Assembly (NCBI RefSeq): GCF_017875735.1
Contig: NZ_JAGGMZ010000001.1
Coordinates: forward strand, 3,596,001-3,660,000
Reading direction: 5' to 3'
DNA: 64,000 bases
Source of the DNA: Arthrobacter sp. CAN_C5
Lineage (GTDB): Bacteria; Actinomycetota; Actinomycetes; Actinomycetales; Micrococcaceae
The position numbers were made by a program, and so were the translations under genes. The notes under the pieces are model-generated. The model worked only from the letters and a program-made list of their open reading frames with translations, made no database searches and was not told where the DNA came from. Below are positions 37,600-49,045 of the stretch, one piece after another (position 1 is the stretch's first letter; every line of letters begins with the position of its first letter).

Positions 37600-40527
37600 G
37601 TGAGCACAGCCCTTTACCGCCGATACCGTCCAGAAGCCTTCGCGGATGTCATCGGCCAGGAGCACGTTACCGCTCCCCTCATGGCTGCCATCGAGAAGGG
37701 CCGGGTCAATCACGCCTACTTGTTCTCCGGTCCCCGCGGTTGCGGAAAGACCACTTCCGCCCGCATTCTTGCCCGCTGCCTGAACTGCGCGCAGGGCCCC
37801 ACCCCCGTCCCCTGCGGTGTCTGTGACAGCTGCGTTGAGTTGGCCCGCGGCGGATCCGGCAGCCTCGACGTCATCGAAATTGATGCCGCCAGCCACGGTG
37901 GCGTCGACGACGCGAGGGATCTCCGCGAGCGTGCCACGTTCGCGCCCGTCCGTGACCGCTACAAGATTTTCATCATCGATGAGGCCCACATGGTCACGTC
38001 GGCGGGCTTCAACGCGCTCCTGAAAATCGTGGAGGAGCCGCCCGAGCACATCAAGTTCATCTTCGCCACCACTGAACCGGACAAGGTGATCGGCACCATC
38101 CGGTCCCGCACCCATCACTATCCGTTCCGGCTGGTACCACCCGAGCCACTGATGGGATACCTGGATCTGCTCTGCACGCAGGAAGGAATCCCGGTTGTCC
38201 CCGGGGTCCTGTCCCTGGTGATCCGCGCCGGCGGCGGATCGGTACGGGATTCCCTGTCGGTCCTCGACCAGCTGATGGCCGGCGCCGGTCCCGACGGCCT
38301 CGACTATGAACTGGCGGTGTCCCTCCTCGGGTACACCCACGCTTCGCTGCTCGACGACGTCGTCGACGCCTTCGCCGCGGGCGACGCCGGCGCCGTTTTC
38401 AGCGCCGTCGACCGGGTCATCCAGACCGGACACGACCCCCGCCGGTTCGTCGAGGACCTGCTGGAACGATTCCGTGACCTGATCATCGTGAATGCCGTCC
38501 CAGACAGTGCCGCCGCGATCCTCCGCGGCACCCCCGATGACCAGCTGAACCGCATGCGGACCCAGGCCAATCAGATGGGCCGCGGTGAGCTGTCCCGCGC
38601 CGCCGACATCACCAACACGGCACTGACCGAAATGACCGGCGCCACCTCCCCGCGCCTTCACCTTGAACTGCTGTGCGCGCGGATCCTGCTGCCAGCCGCC
38701 GATGAAACCGAGCGGGGAACACTGGCCCGGGTGGACCGGATTGAACGTCGCCTGCAGTACGCCGGGTCCGACGCCGTGCCCGCAGCGGCACCCACCGCGC
38801 CGGCGCCCGCACGTGAGCCGGACCCCGGTGCAGCGGATCGTGTCTCCCCTGAACACGGCGCCCCTGATCAAGGTGTTCCTGAACGTGGCGCCCCTGAGCG
38901 GGGTGTTCCTGCGGTCACTGCCCCGGGCGCCGGCGCGGCCCCCCGGGAGCCAACCACCCCGCCCGCAGCGGACGCGGTTGACCCCGGCCCGACCCAGGAC
39001 AACGCGCGTCCGGCTCAGGACGACGCCGCGTGGCCCGATGAGTCCTCCTTCGCTGGGTCCGCACCCGGTTCAACAGGATCAGCACCGGCTGCCCCAACCA
39101 CGCCCGCACCGGCGGCGGGGACGTCAGCCCAGGCGGAGCCCGCCCCCACCGCCGCGGGTGCACCCCAGGTGGAGATGATAAGGCGTGCCTGGCCCGAAAT
39201 CATGGACGAGCTGGCGAGAATCAAACGCACCACCTGGCTCAACGTCAACCCCGACGCCAAGCCACGCACCATGAACGGCAACCAGCTGGTGCTCGCCTTC
39301 GCCACCCAGGGAAACGCCATCGCCTTCCAGCGTGGGACCCACATGGACAATGTGAAGCAGGCCATCCACAAAATCCTTGCGCTCGACGTCACCATCGACG
39401 TGGTGCACGACGGAGCGGCGGCAGCGGGTGAGCCAAACCCAAAAGTACCCACTAGTCGGCAGGCGCCGACGGAGCCGCCCAGCAGCTCAACGCCCGAAAC
39501 ACGTCGCGTCGAGCCCGCCGTCGCGACCCCGCGACCGGCATCGGCGTCCCCGGATATGCGTTCGACCGAGCCACCCGGTGCCACCGCACCGCTCAACTCC
39601 CCCGACGAGCCCCAGTCGAACCCAGCTCCCGTCGCTGCGGTACCGGCTGCTGCGCCGACGCGTGCCGAGCCCAACCCAACACGGCAAGCCCCCTCTGCCG
39701 CCTTACCCGCCACCGTGACACCCTCTGCCGCTTCCCTCGCCACCGTGGCACCGGCAGCTCCCGAGCCTGCCACCGTGAGGCAGGCCCCGTCGGCTGCAAC
39801 ACCTGCCACCCCGGCAGCTGTCCCACCCGCATCCGCCCCGGAGGCCGTGCAGTCGACGAGTCGGCCCCCCGCTACGTCGTCGACGGCGGGGCACGCCCCC
39901 ACAACCCGGTGGAACACGGGCCCAGCCACTGCGGGGAACCAGTCCCCCGCCCAAAAACCACGCGCAAGCCCCGGACCAGACGCACGCGATGGATCGGGGG
40001 CGCCCGGCCGCGCCCGGACCACGCGGACCGCTCCCCCGCCGGACGACTCGTGGGCCTCGGTGGAACCTCCCTCCGATGAGTACGACCTGGGACCGGAAAG
40101 CACCGCCTGGCAGACCCCGGAGCCAACCGAAGCTGAAACCTGGGCACCCGAATCGGCTCAGCCTGCACCAGCCACGCCACCCGCCACCTCTCTGCAGGAG
40201 AGTGCACCCTCGCGCCGGGCGGATTCAGGGCAGCGCCCGGAAGTCACCCCGCCCGTGCAGCATCCAGCAGCCCCTTCACCGGAGGCAGCCGCGTCCGCGG
40301 CTAAACCGCTCAGCCGGTACCAGCGGCTCCTGGATGAAGCCGAGCGGAAACGGCAGGAGGAGGAAGCGGCGAATCCCCGGAAGGGCGCCGTAGACTTGAC
40401 CTACGTTGAGGACGAGCCCAGCGCCGACGATGTCACCATCGAGGAGTCTGGGCTGGTGGGCCGTTCGGCAATCGAACGCATCCTCAATGGAAGGCTGATA
40501 GAGGAACGCGGCGTCGACAGCCCCTAG
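37600..40527 (+). CDS. dnaX: DNA polymerase III subunits gamma and tau
   Basis: A 975-residue clamp-loader ATPase. Walker [13 protein letters not shown] is near residue 44; the zinc module has Cys residues in RCLNCAQG and CGVCDSC; Walker B/DExx is IIDEAHMV; the sensor region [14 protein letters not shown] follows. Domain III ends about residue 370. The tail of about 600 residues is rich in Pro, Ala, Thr and Glu, with a short repeat of the kind APERGVPE near 400, and includes a folded tau-like block ([20 protein letters not shown]) around 530-610. GTG at 37600 has TAGGGT six bases upstream, so the mRNA is probably leaderless. recR follows. Confidence 0.95.
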   Translation: MSTALYRRYRPEAFADVIGQEHVTAPLMAAIEKGRVNHAYLFSGPRGCGKTTSARILARCLNCAQGPTPVPCGVCDSCVELARGGSGSLDVIEIDAASHGGVDDARDLRERATFAPVRDRYKIFIIDEAHMVTSAGFNALLKIVEEPPEHIKFIFATTEPDKVIGTIRSRTHHYPFRLVPPEPLMGYLDLLCTQEGIPVVPGVLSLVIRAGGGSVRDSLSVLDQLMAGAGPDGLDYELAVSLLGYTHASLLDDVVDAFAAGDAGAVFSAVDRVIQTGHDPRRFVEDLLERFRDLIIVNAVPDSAAAILRGTPDDQLNRMRTQANQMGRGELSRAADITNTALTEMTGATSPRLHLELLCARILLPAADETERGTLARVDRIERRLQYAGSDAVPAAAPTAPAPAREPDPGAADRVSPEHGAPDQGVPERGAPERGVPAVTAPGAGAAPREPTTPPAADAVDPGPTQDNARPAQDDAAWPDESSFAGSAPGSTGSAPAAPTTPAPAAGTSAQAEPAPTAAGAPQVEMIRRAWPEIMDELARIKRTTWLNVNPDAKPRTMNGNQLVLAFATQGNAIAFQRGTHMDNVKQAIHKILALDVTIDVVHDGAAAAGEPNPKVPTSRQAPTEPPSSSTPETRRVEPAVATPRPASASPDMRSTEPPGATAPLNSPDEPQSNPAPVAAVPAAAPTRAEPNPTRQAPSAALPATVTPSAASLATVAPAAPEPATVRQAPSAATPATPAAVPPASAPEAVQSTSRPPATSSTAGHAPTTRWNTGPATAGNQSPAQKPRASPGPDARDGSGAPGRARTTRTAPPPDDSWASVEPPSDEYDLGPESTAWQTPEPTEAETWAPESAQPAPATPPATSLQESAPSRRADSGQRPEVTPPVQHPAAPSPEAAASAAKPLSRYQRLLDEAERKRQEEEAANPRKGAVDLTYVEDEPSADDVTIEESGLVGRSAIERILNGRLIEERGVDSP

Positions 40528-40565
40528 CTCTCCTCCCAGCAAACCAGCAACCAGAAGAAGGTTCA

Positions 40566-41162
40566 GTGTACGAAGGCGCAGTCCAGGAGCTCATCGACGA
40601 ACTGGGCCGGCTTCCCGGGGTAGGGCCCAAGTCAGCGCAACGGCTGGCGTTCTACATCCTCGAAGGCGACAGCGAAGATATCAAACGCCTTGTCACAGCC
40701 ATCGTCACGGTGAAAGAGCGCGTTAAATTCTGCAGTGTCTGCGGTAACGTCGCCGAGCAGGACACCTGTGGCATCTGCCGTGATCCGCGGCGGGACCCGA
40801 CGGCAATCTGCGTCGTCGAAGAGTCAAAAGACGTGATCGCCGTCGAACGCACCCGCTCGTTCAGGGGGCGCTACCACGTGCTCGGCGGGGCCATCAACCC
40901 CATCGCCGGGATTGGGCCGGACCAGCTCCGCATCCGCGAACTGCTCAGCAGGCTCTCCGATGACAAAATCGAAGAAATCATCATCGCCACCGACCCGAAT
41001 CTGGAGGGCGAGGCAACCGCTACCTACCTCGCCCGGATGCTCAAGACCATCGGGATCAAAGTGACCCGTCTGGCCTCGGGGCTACCGGTCGGCGGCGACC
41101 TTGAGTACGCCGACGAAGTGACGCTCGGTAGGGCCTTCGAAGGACGCAGGACCGTCTCCTGA
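40566..41162 (+). CDS. recR: recombination protein RecR
   Basis: A 198-residue recombination mediator that works with RecO/RecF in loading RecA. Helix-hairpin-helix [20 protein letters not shown] at the N-terminus, zinc finger [16 protein letters not shown], then a Toprim domain with [10 protein letters not shown] and [14 protein letters not shown], and Walker-like C-terminal part. GTG at 40566 has AGAAGG upstream. The gene lies 38 bp after dnaX, the usual dnaX-recR arrangement. Confidence 0.96.
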   Translation: MYEGAVQELIDELGRLPGVGPKSAQRLAFYILEGDSEDIKRLVTAIVTVKERVKFCSVCGNVAEQDTCGICRDPRRDPTAICVVEESKDVIAVERTRSFRGRYHVLGGAINPIAGIGPDQLRIRELLSRLSDDKIEEIIIATDPNLEGEATATYLARMLKTIGIKVTRLASGLPVGGDLEYADEVTLGRAFEGRRTVS

Positions 41163-41186
41163 CCCCAGCTCCGGTGATCCGGTGAT

Positions 41187-41267
41187 CCGGTGAGGAACCT
41201 GGACATTGGTGAGCAACCTTTCACTCACGGATGTCCAGGTTCACACCTCCGGTCCAGGTTGCTCACT
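41187..41267. repeat. dispersed palindromic repeat, copy 1
   Basis: An 81-bp element between recR and the ABC permease gene, starting CCGGTGAGGAACCTGGACAT and ending GGTCCAGGTTGCTCACT. It contains three CCTGGAC/GTCCAGG words and forms a hairpin. A close copy lies at 58881-58960. Confidence 0.88.
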
Positions 41268-41304
41268 GAAACGGGGCGACCCGAGGGTTGCGCCAGCGAA
41301 CCAC

Positions 41305-42441
41305 TCAGGCGATCCGGGTCCCCTGGGCGAGCCGCCTGGCGGGGGTGGCAAGTTTTCCGCGTCCCAGCCACAGCAGGCCACCGGCGAGCGCCGACTGCAG
41401 CACGAGGCCCAGGGGCCAGATGGGAAAACTGTCCTCCGCCAGCTCCCGGCCAAAACCCTGAGCTTCTTCGCAGGTCGTCTCGTAGTCTGGGCCGGCCTGC
41501 AACAGGCGGACCCCCTCACTAATGCTTTCCATTACGCCGGGCTGGACGTACACGTCTGGGTAACCGGGTTGGGCCACCTGCCCGAAGTCACCACCTCGGG
41601 AGTACGGCACCGAGTCGGCCACGATCACGAAGGGATTGGCGGCCAGCAGCCAGGTGGTCCGTTCAGTGTGATGCACGGTCTGCAGTTCTGTACGGGTGAT
41701 GCATTCCATCTGGACCGACGCAGGGATCTCGGCCGAAAAGTCGGTGCCCGGCGGGTAATCCAGGTAGGAGTACGTCACTTCCACATTTTCCTCATCGACC
41801 AGAGCGTAGCTCAGACCAAACGTGATCAGGGTGCCGATGCCAAGCAGCGCCACCACCATGTAGGTGGTGACAATGGAGAACAGCGGCCGGTTGGCGAGGG
41901 CAGAGATGCCGATGCCGATCGCCGACACGATCCCTAACTCCACACTGAGCATCAGCAGCGAGATGAAGGCCTCCGCCGGGTTCACCCCGCCCAGCGCCAG
42001 CGCCCAGAAGATGAACGGTGAGCTGACCAGGAGGAAGGCCAGCGAAGCCACCCAGGAGGCAAGCCATTTGCCCCACAGGATCTGGCCCGGGGTGAGGAGG
42101 GTGATCTGCAGGATGGCGAGCGTCCCGGCAGCGCGGTCACCGTTGATGGCATTGGCCGAAAGCCCCGGTGCCACGAGCAGGCCGAAAAACAAGACAAACC
42201 CCACCACCATGTCAAAGAGGATGGCGCCCGAACCAACGGTGGCCGAGGTGGTGACCGAGGCCAACAGAAACACCAGGCCGATGACGAAGAACCAGATGAC
42301 GAGCATGATGTACCAGGCCCGGGCCCGCAACCGTTGACGCATTTCGAGGCCGAACACTGCTTTCACCCCGCTCCAGTAGGAAAGGGTAAGGTCGGTCGAC
42401 GCGCCGGTTGAGCCCGGCTGCTCAGTCATTGAGGTGCTCAT
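41305..42441 (-). CDS. ABC-2 type transporter permease
   Basis: A 378-residue membrane protein with an N-terminal cytosolic part (FGLEMRQRLRARAWYIML), six or more hydrophobic segments, and an extracytosolic loop of about 100 residues (EENVEVTYSYLDYPPGTDFS onward, with a pair of Cys) before the last segment. AINGDRAAGTLAILQITLLTPGQILWGK is the usual ABC-2 cytosolic coupling loop. It overlaps the upstream ATPase gene by four bases, forming a two-gene exporter of unknown cargo. Confidence 0.85.
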   Translation of the reverse strand: MSTSMTEQPGSTGASTDLTLSYWSGVKAVFGLEMRQRLRARAWYIMLVIWFFVIGLVFLLASVTTSATVGSGAILFDMVVGFVLFFGLLVAPGLSANAINGDRAAGTLAILQITLLTPGQILWGKWLASWVASLAFLLVSSPFIFWALALGGVNPAEAFISLLMLSVELGIVSAIGIGISALANRPLFSIVTTYMVVALLGIGTLITFGLSYALVDEENVEVTYSYLDYPPGTDFSAEIPASVQMECITRTELQTVHHTERTTWLLAANPFVIVADSVPYSRGGDFGQVAQPGYPDVYVQPGVMESISEGVRLLQAGPDYETTCEEAQGFGRELAEDSFPIWPLGLVLQSALAGGLLWLGRGKLATPARRLAQGTRIA

Positions 42442-43370
42442 TGTCTGTCCGTATCGAGGCTCATGTAGGTTTCTTCGAGGGCCCCGCCCGCCGGCGCGAA
42501 GGCGGTGACCGCGACGTCGGCCAGGATCAGGGTACGGAGCAGCCAGGCCGCCTGATCAGTACTGCTGACCATCACTTGATACTCGACACGGCGGGAGTCA
42601 CCCCGCACCTCGAACGTGACTCCGTGACTGGCGAGCGCCTCCGCCAGCGGCTCCATTGGGTCAGCCTGAATGTAGTAGCGGCGAATCTGGGTGCCAGCCT
42701 CATCAAGTGTCTGGTTCTTGACCGATTCGCCCCGGTTGATGAACACCGCGCGGTCCGCAATCTCGTCCAGTTCGGAGAGCACATGGCTGGACACCACCAC
42801 CGTCTTCCCCCGGTCTGCCAGGGAGCGCAAGGTCGCGCGGAGCTCCACCCGTGATCCCGGGTCCAGTCCTGACGCCGGCTCGTCCAGCAGCAGCACCGCC
42901 GGATCGTGGATCAACGCACGGGCGAGACTCAGCCGCTGCTGTTGCCCCCGGGAGAGCACCCGTGCGGGCTTGTCAGCGAACTCCTCCAGCCGGACCGCAG
43001 CCAGCAGCTCGGCGGCCCGCTCCCGGCGCCGAGCTACTGGCATTCCATAGAGAGACCCCATCGTGGTCAGAATCTCGGCGGCAGTCAGGGATTCCCAGAC
43101 ACCCAGGGTGTCGGGCATCCAGCCGACGGTGCGCCTCACTGCCGCAGCATCCTGCGCAGGGTCCACGCCCCCGACCCGCAGGGTTCCAGTATCGGGCGCC
43201 AACAGGGACGCCAAAATCAGCAGCAGTGTGGTCTTACCCGACCCGTTAGGCCCGATCAGAGCCGTCACCTCGCCGGCCGGCGCTGCAAAGTCAATGTGCC
43301 TGATCGCGGCGACGGTGCCGAAGCTCCGTGCGATCCCCGTGGCAACGATTCCCCCATACCCGTTGTTCAT
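42438..43370 (-). CDS. ABC transporter ATP-binding protein (exporter type)
   Basis: A 310-residue ABC ATPase of the DrrA/CcmA-like group. Walker A GPNGSGKTT at about residues 39-47, the signature LSRGQQQRLSLARAL, Walker B LLLDEPASGLD, and switch His in VVSSHVLSELDEIADR. A C-terminal domain of about 80 residues follows. Together with the overlapping ABC-2 permease gene it forms an efflux system. It is divergent from aspartate kinase with 162 bp between. Confidence 0.9.
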   Translation of the reverse strand: MNNGYGGIVATGIARSFGTVAAIRHIDFAAPAGEVTALIGPNGSGKTTLLLILASLLAPDTGTLRVGGVDPAQDAAAVRRTVGWMPDTLGVWESLTAAEILTTMGSLYGMPVARRRERAAELLAAVRLEEFADKPARVLSRGQQQRLSLARALIHDPAVLLLDEPASGLDPGSRVELRATLRSLADRGKTVVVSSHVLSELDEIADRAVFINRGESVKNQTLDEAGTQIRRYYIQADPMEPLAEALASHGVTFEVRGDSRRVEYQVMVSSTDQAAWLLRTLILADVAVTAFAPAGGALEETYMSLDTDRQ

Positions 43371-43532
43371 AGGGTGAACCCTATGCGACGTGCGTCACGT
43401 GTGGGGGACATCGACGGAACAATCGGACGCGCAATTGGCTGTCGCAAAACGCGCAGGGCTAAACTTGGACCGTCTACCGAGGCGCCAATGATGTCGCACG
43501 GCTAACCCCAACATCCGTCAGCGAGCGTGCGC

Positions 43533-44821
<1,289 letters not shown>

Positions 44822-44825
<4 letters not shown>

Positions 44826-45103
44826 ACCTCGGTGTGTAGGGCCTTCTTGCCCGTGTAGTCCGTGTATCTCACCGGTGGCTCCGGCGAGCGGACCGGCGGG
44901 TGCTCCTTCCGCACGGCGTAGTGATGCCCCGCGGAATCCTCCTCCACCTCAAAACCAGCGAGGTCCGCTTCCGATGCCTGCTCAAACTCGTCGTGCCGGT
45001 GAACGACCGGGAGGGTAGGATCACTGCGCTCGGCGGGGCCCATGAACACCCTGGCCGGGTTCTTCAGCCACTTCCGGGGGGACCGCTTCTTGGAATTGCT
45101 CAT
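44822..45103 (-). CDS. small hypothetical protein
   Basis: A 93-residue charged protein with a basic start ([19 protein letters not shown]) and an acidic middle ([20 protein letters not shown]), ending in [14 protein letters not shown]. The frame continues upstream, but ATG at 45103 has GAAGGCGG just before it. No domain is recognised. Its stop overlaps the aspartate kinase stop by four bases in convergent orientation. Confidence 0.65.
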
Positions 45104-45260
45104 TCGAACCGCCTTCTCTCTGTGCGATACGCCTGAAGCTAATTTTACTGCCGAACCGCAGAAAAGGCGCCGCCGCTTTCGGGGGTCTTTCCTTCTCCTT
45201 CCGGCCCGCATGCACCAGAATCGGGAGGACAATCAACGCCACCCACCCGAAGGATCATTC

Positions 45261-45905
45261 ATGCGGAAGTCAACGACGAAAATCTGGCAGACCGTCCATG
45301 CCGCAAGACGCGAGCTGGTCGAAGACCTGTCGTCGGTGAGCGGCGACGAATGGCTGACCCCGTCGCTTTGCCCGGGCTGGGATATCCACGATGTCCTGGC
45401 CCACCTGGTCGATACAGCCCGCACCGGCCGTGCGTCGTTCGCCAGGGGCCTGCTGGCGGCCCGACTTGATTTTGATCGGCTGAATGAGATCGGTATCGCC
45501 AGGGCTAAACACTCCGACCCGCGGGATACCCTTGCCGCGCTCGGCCGCGACGCGTATCTCACCCGGACACCGCCTGCGAACCTGGCCACCCGGCTGGTCG
45601 AAGCCTTTGTGCACGGTGAGGACATCCGCCGGCCCCTCGGCATCCCGGCAAGGTATCCCCACGACGCGGTAGCCACCGCCCTCGACTACCAGCTGAAAAC
45701 CCGTGTCTCCTATGGCGGAGGGCGGGAGCGCGCGCATAATCTCCGGCTGGTTGACCGGGACACCGGCGCCTCGTGGGGCCAGGGGGACACCGTCGAGGCC
45801 GACGGCATCGATCTGCTCCTCGCCGTCTCGGGGCGAACGGTGGAGGCCGCCCGCCTCACGGGCGGCGGCGCCCCGCGCCTGAGCGGTCATGCGGCAGCGG
45901 GCTAG
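45261..45905 (+). CDS. maleylpyruvate isomerase family mycothiol-dependent enzyme
   Basis: A 214-residue protein of the DinB/MDMPI-like family (TIGR03083 type). KIWQTVHAARRELVEDLSS and WLTPSLCPGWDIHDVLAHLVD give the N-terminal four-helix domain, with the metal-binding His positions in GWDIHDVLAHL and FVHGEDIRRPLG. Family members use mycothiol, the actinobacterial thiol, as cofactor or bacillithiol-like partner in transferase or isomerase reactions. Substrate unknown. ATG at 45261 has AAGGA seven bases upstream. It overlaps the next convergent gene by four bases. Confidence 0.82.
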   Translation: MRKSTTKIWQTVHAARRELVEDLSSVSGDEWLTPSLCPGWDIHDVLAHLVDTARTGRASFARGLLAARLDFDRLNEIGIARAKHSDPRDTLAALGRDAYLTRTPPANLATRLVEAFVHGEDIRRPLGIPARYPHDAVATALDYQLKTRVSYGGGRERAHNLRLVDRDTGASWGQGDTVEADGIDLLLAVSGRTVEAARLTGGGAPRLSGHAAAG

Positions 45906-46105
45906 TTCTTCGGCACGATATAGGTGCTGCCGTCGGGGCGCTTCACCGTTTCCCACTGCGACGCGTCAGCCTCCCGCTCCTTCAGCAACGCCTGATTCTC
46001 GCGTGTCATCGGGTGATCCAGCGAGCTGCTCTGCGCGGGACCGAAAACGGCCCGCGCGCGGCCGGTCGCCGTCATGAACCGCTGTACAAAACTTGGCTTA
46101 GCCAT
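45902..46105 (-). CDS. small hypothetical protein
   Basis: A 67-residue basic protein starting MAKPSFVQRFMTATGRARAV and ending VKRPDGSTYIVPKN. ATG at 46105 has GAAGGA five bases upstream, which decides the start although the frame runs further. Similar small proteins are common in Arthrobacter-like genomes; no function is known to me. Confidence 0.7.
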   Translation of the reverse strand: MAKPSFVQRFMTATGRARAVFGPAQSSSLDHPMTRENQALLKEREADASQWETVKRPDGSTYIVPKN

Positions 46106-46244
46106 CTCGTTCCTTCCACGCGTCCTGATCGGCAAGATGGTGCCGTCCCTTCCCATTATCCTCCCGGTGGATCCCCCGGGTTTGCGCCCGGGATCCCGTG
46201 AACCCCCGGGGACCCCCGGGAGGCCGCGGTGAGACACTGGAAGG

Positions 46245-47219
46245 GTGATCAGCCCACCCAGCAGCGCGACGGCACCCCCCAGCGCTCCCACCCTGACGGT
46301 GCTCCAGCGTGAGGAATGGCTCGCCGCCGCGGCAGCACACCGGGACCGGGTGGAGCCGTTTGCCCGGCCTTACCTTCAGCGGCGCGCCGCTGGGAAGAAA
46401 CACCCGGTGGAGGATTTCCTGTTCACCTATTACACCCAGAAACCTGGCCCGCTGGCGCGGTGGCACCCGGGCGCCGGCGTCGTCCTGATTGGGCCCGAGG
46501 CCGCCGAGCGGGCCAGCTGGAAGCACTATCGGCCGATTAGCGCCGCGGAGCGCGTAGCCCTCGACCTGCCGGACGACGTCGACGCCGTCACCGGAGACGT
46601 TGAGGGGTTCCGGCGCGACCGGGCTGAGGCACTGGACTTCGCTGCGATCATCGTCCGGCGCACCCAGGCCCGGCGAGCCCAGTTGGGTTGCTTTGGGCTG
46701 CACGAGTGGGCCATGGCCTACCGGTCGCAGGTAAACGGCATCCGGCATGAGTACCTTGAACTGCGGCTCGGTGCTGCCGGTACCGACCAGCTGGTTCAGG
46801 ACAGCAGGATCACGTGCACCCACTTTGATGCGTTCCGCTTCTACACCCCGCAGGCGACACCCCTGAACACCCTTCAGCCCACCCGGGAGACACAACGCGA
46901 CCTGGAACAGCCTGGCTGCCTTCACGCCAATATGGATCTGTACAAGTGGGCGTACAAGCTCACTCCCCTGCTTCCCAGCGACCTGGTGATGGACTGTTTT
47001 GAACTGGCCTGGCGGATCCGTGCCATGGACATGCGTGCCTCGCCGTATGACCTGGGAGCATGGGGGTACGCGCCGATCCGTATCGAAACGCCTGAGGGGC
47101 GTGCCGAATACGCGCGCCTCCAGCGCGGTTTCTCCGAAGAGTCCCAGGCGCTCCGGCAACAATTGGGTACCGCTTTGGAAAGCGTGGAACTGCTCACAAA
47201 CGAGCCAGCGTTGAGCTAG
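46245..47219 (+). CDS. conserved actinobacterial protein, commonly labelled 3-methyladenine DNA glycosylase
   Basis: A 324-residue protein with LQREEWLAAAAAHRDRVEP, the signature KKHPVEDFLFTYYTQKPGPLA, HPGAGVVLIG, then GCFGLHEWAMAYR and CTHFDAFRFYTPQATPLN, and HANMDLYKWAYKLTPLLPSD. This family is transferred as '3-methyladenine DNA glycosylase' in many actinobacterial genomes, but neither an HhH-GPD motif nor an AAG-type active site is visible, so the label is weak. The conserved His, Asp and Tyr blocks hint at a different enzyme. GTG at 46245 has GGAAGG right before it. Confidence 0.6.
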   Translation: MISPPSSATAPPSAPTLTVLQREEWLAAAAAHRDRVEPFARPYLQRRAAGKKHPVEDFLFTYYTQKPGPLARWHPGAGVVLIGPEAAERASWKHYRPISAAERVALDLPDDVDAVTGDVEGFRRDRAEALDFAAIIVRRTQARRAQLGCFGLHEWAMAYRSQVNGIRHEYLELRLGAAGTDQLVQDSRITCTHFDAFRFYTPQATPLNTLQPTRETQRDLEQPGCLHANMDLYKWAYKLTPLLPSDLVMDCFELAWRIRAMDMRASPYDLGAWGYAPIRIETPEGRAEYARLQRGFSEESQALRQQLGTALESVELLTNEPALS

Positions 47220-47295
47220 GTGAAGGAACGGTTCCAGTCCAGAGCAGCATCCGATAGCCACGGCAGAGTCGCCGTCGGCTGGTGAAGGAGTTTCA

Positions 47296-47856
47296 ATGAT
47301 CCGCGACCGTCTGGCACGTCGACAGCTCTCGACCAGCAGATTTCTGGTGGGTTCCGGCCTTGCACTGCTGGTGCTTGCCGGGTGTGGCGCCGAAAGCGGC
47401 GGCACGGCACCAAACACCACGCTAGGTTCCCCGACCACCGTCCCCCAGAGTGAGACGCCCGCGCCTTCCGGGCAGCCGACGCCCGAAACCTCGGACCCAG
47501 CGACCGGCAACGCCGCCGCCGAGTCCCAACTCTCGGTGGTGCTCACCGCCGGGGAAGGCGCCGAACCGGTTACCTACGAACTCGCCTGCGAGGCCGGCGA
47601 GCCGGTCGGGGAATCCGCGCTCCCGGATCCGGCGGCGGCCTGCGACGTGCTGGCGTCGAACGGAGACCTGCTCATGGACGAGCCTGATCCCGGGATGATG
47701 TGCACCCAGCTGTACGGCGGACCGGAGACCGCCGTCGTGACCGGTACCCTCAACGAAACCCAGGTAAACGCCACCTTCTCCCGGGACAATGGGTGCGCCA
47801 TCGACCGGTGGGACATGTTCGAGCCGCTGCTCGGCTCCCCCGGGGGCGTCCAGTAG
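47296..47856 (+). CDS. lipoprotein with subtilisin-inhibitor-like (SSI) domain
   Basis: A 186-residue lipoprotein: basic start, hydrophobic core and lipobox VLAGC with Cys30, then a Pro/Thr/Ser-rich linker (about 32-75). The C-terminal domain has four cysteines in the SSI pattern: ELACEAGEPVGESALPDPAAACDVL, then MMCTQLYGGPETA and DNGCAIDRW. In streptomycete subtilisin inhibitor the reactive bond follows CPM; here the aligned bases read CTQL, so P1 would be Gln. It may restrain secreted proteases at the membrane, possibly the S8 protease in this window. GAAGGAG precedes the ATG. Confidence 0.75.
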   Translation: MIRDRLARRQLSTSRFLVGSGLALLVLAGCGAESGGTAPNTTLGSPTTVPQSETPAPSGQPTPETSDPATGNAAAESQLSVVLTAGEGAEPVTYELACEAGEPVGESALPDPAAACDVLASNGDLLMDEPDPGMMCTQLYGGPETAVVTGTLNETQVNATFSRDNGCAIDRWDMFEPLLGSPGGVQ

Positions 47857-48014
47857 CTCCGCCGTGGAATCGCCAGCAAATGACGGGTGATGGGCGATCG
47901 CCGCTAGACTGGTAGGGCAAGCTCGCGGAGCGCTGGATTCACCATACTTTTCAGCGTGAGACGGCACCTCCGGAGCCACTGCATTTAACGCACCTTGAGC
48001 CCAGGAGTTACCGG

Positions 48015-48287
48015 ATGCCCCGGATAGTTGTCGACGTCATGCCCAAACCCGAGATCCTTGACCCGCAGGGCAAGGCCATTGCCGGTGCACTGCCCCGGCT
48101 GGGCTTTACCGGTTTCTCCGGAGTCCGGCAGGGCAAGCGGTTCGAACTTACCGTTGACGGCGAGGTGACCGAGGAACTGCTGGAGCAGGCACGGACCGCC
48201 GCCAGCACCCTGCTGTCGAACCCGGTCATCGAGGACGTCACCCGTGTGGAGGTCCTTGCCGACGACACCGCCGAGGGCGAGCAGTGA
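48015..48287 (+). CDS. purS: phosphoribosylformylglycinamidine synthase subunit PurS
   Basis: A 90-residue small subunit of the three-part FGAM synthase, which bridges PurQ and PurL. It has the family beginning [31 protein letters not shown] and the ending [17 protein letters not shown] lies eight bases before the ATG. Its stop overlaps the purQ GTG by four bases. Confidence 0.95.
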   Translation: MPRIVVDVMPKPEILDPQGKAIAGALPRLGFTGFSGVRQGKRFELTVDGEVTEELLEQARTAASTLLSNPVIEDVTRVEVLADDTAEGEQ

Positions 48288-49045
48288 CCCTGAAAACCGA
48301 CGCACCGTTCGGCGCTCCAGCCCTGGACTCCGTCCGGGTCGGCATTGTCACCTTCCCCGGCTCGCTCGATGACCGCGACGCGGCACGCGCAGTACGCCTC
48401 GCCGGCGGCACCGCAGTCCCGCTCTGGCACGGGGACCACGACCTGCAGGGTGTGGACGCCGTCGTCGTCCCCGGTGGTTTCTCCTACGGCGACTACCTGC
48501 GTGCTGGCGCCATTTCCCGGTTCGCACCGCTGATGGAACAGATCACCGCTGCCGCGTCCGGCGGCGAGCGCGCGCTGCCCGTCCTGGGCATCTGCAACGG
48601 GTTCCAGGTCCTCACCGAGGCCCACCTGTTGCCCGGTTCAATGATCAAGAACAACCACCTGCACTTCCTGTGCCGTGACCAGCGTCTCCGGGTTGAGAAC
48701 GCCGACACGGCATGGACCGCTTCCTACGCGGCCGGTGACGAGATTGTGGTCCCCCTGAAGAACCAGGATGGACAGTTCGTCGCCGACGAGCGCACCCTCG
48801 ACGAGCTGGAGGGTGAGGGCCGGGTGGTGTTCCGCTACGTCGGCGCCAACCCCAACGGTTCACGCCGCGACATCGCCGGGATCTCCAACGCCGCCGGCAA
48901 CGTGGTGGGCCTAATGCCGCACCCCGAGCACGCGGTCGAGGCGGGTTTTGGCCCGGATTCCTCTGCTGCAGGGCTGGTTGGTGTCCGCGGTGGCACCGAC
49001 GGACTCGGAATATTCACCTCTGTACTGAAGAAGCTGGTTAAGTAA
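48284..49045 (+). CDS. purQ: phosphoribosylformylglycinamidine synthase subunit PurQ
   Basis: A 253-residue class-I glutamine amidotransferase that supplies ammonia to Pur[20 protein letters not shown] at the start, [17 protein letters not shown], nucleophile Cys104 in [10 protein letters not shown], and the His-Glu pair in [10 protein letters not shown]. The GTG start overlaps purS. It is slightly longer at the N-terminus (about 15 residues) than typical PurQ. Confidence 0.96.
   Translation: MTLKTDAPFGAPALDSVRVGIVTFPGSLDDRDAARAVRLAGGTAVPLWHGDHDLQGVDAVVVPGGFSYGDYLRAGAISRFAPLMEQITAAASGGERALPVLGICNGFQVLTEAHLLPGSMIKNNHLHFLCRDQRLRVENADTAWTASYAAGDEIVVPLKNQDGQFVADERTLDELEGEGRVVFRYVGANPNGSRRDIAGISNAAGNVVGLMPHPEHAVEAGFGPDSSAAGLVGVRGGTDGLGIFTSVLKKLVK

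Noticed and set aside
39015..40103. 362-codon antisense frame over the dnaX tail
   Set aside because: Gly/Ala/Val-rich reading of the complementary strand of a Pro/Ala-rich region; no start signal.
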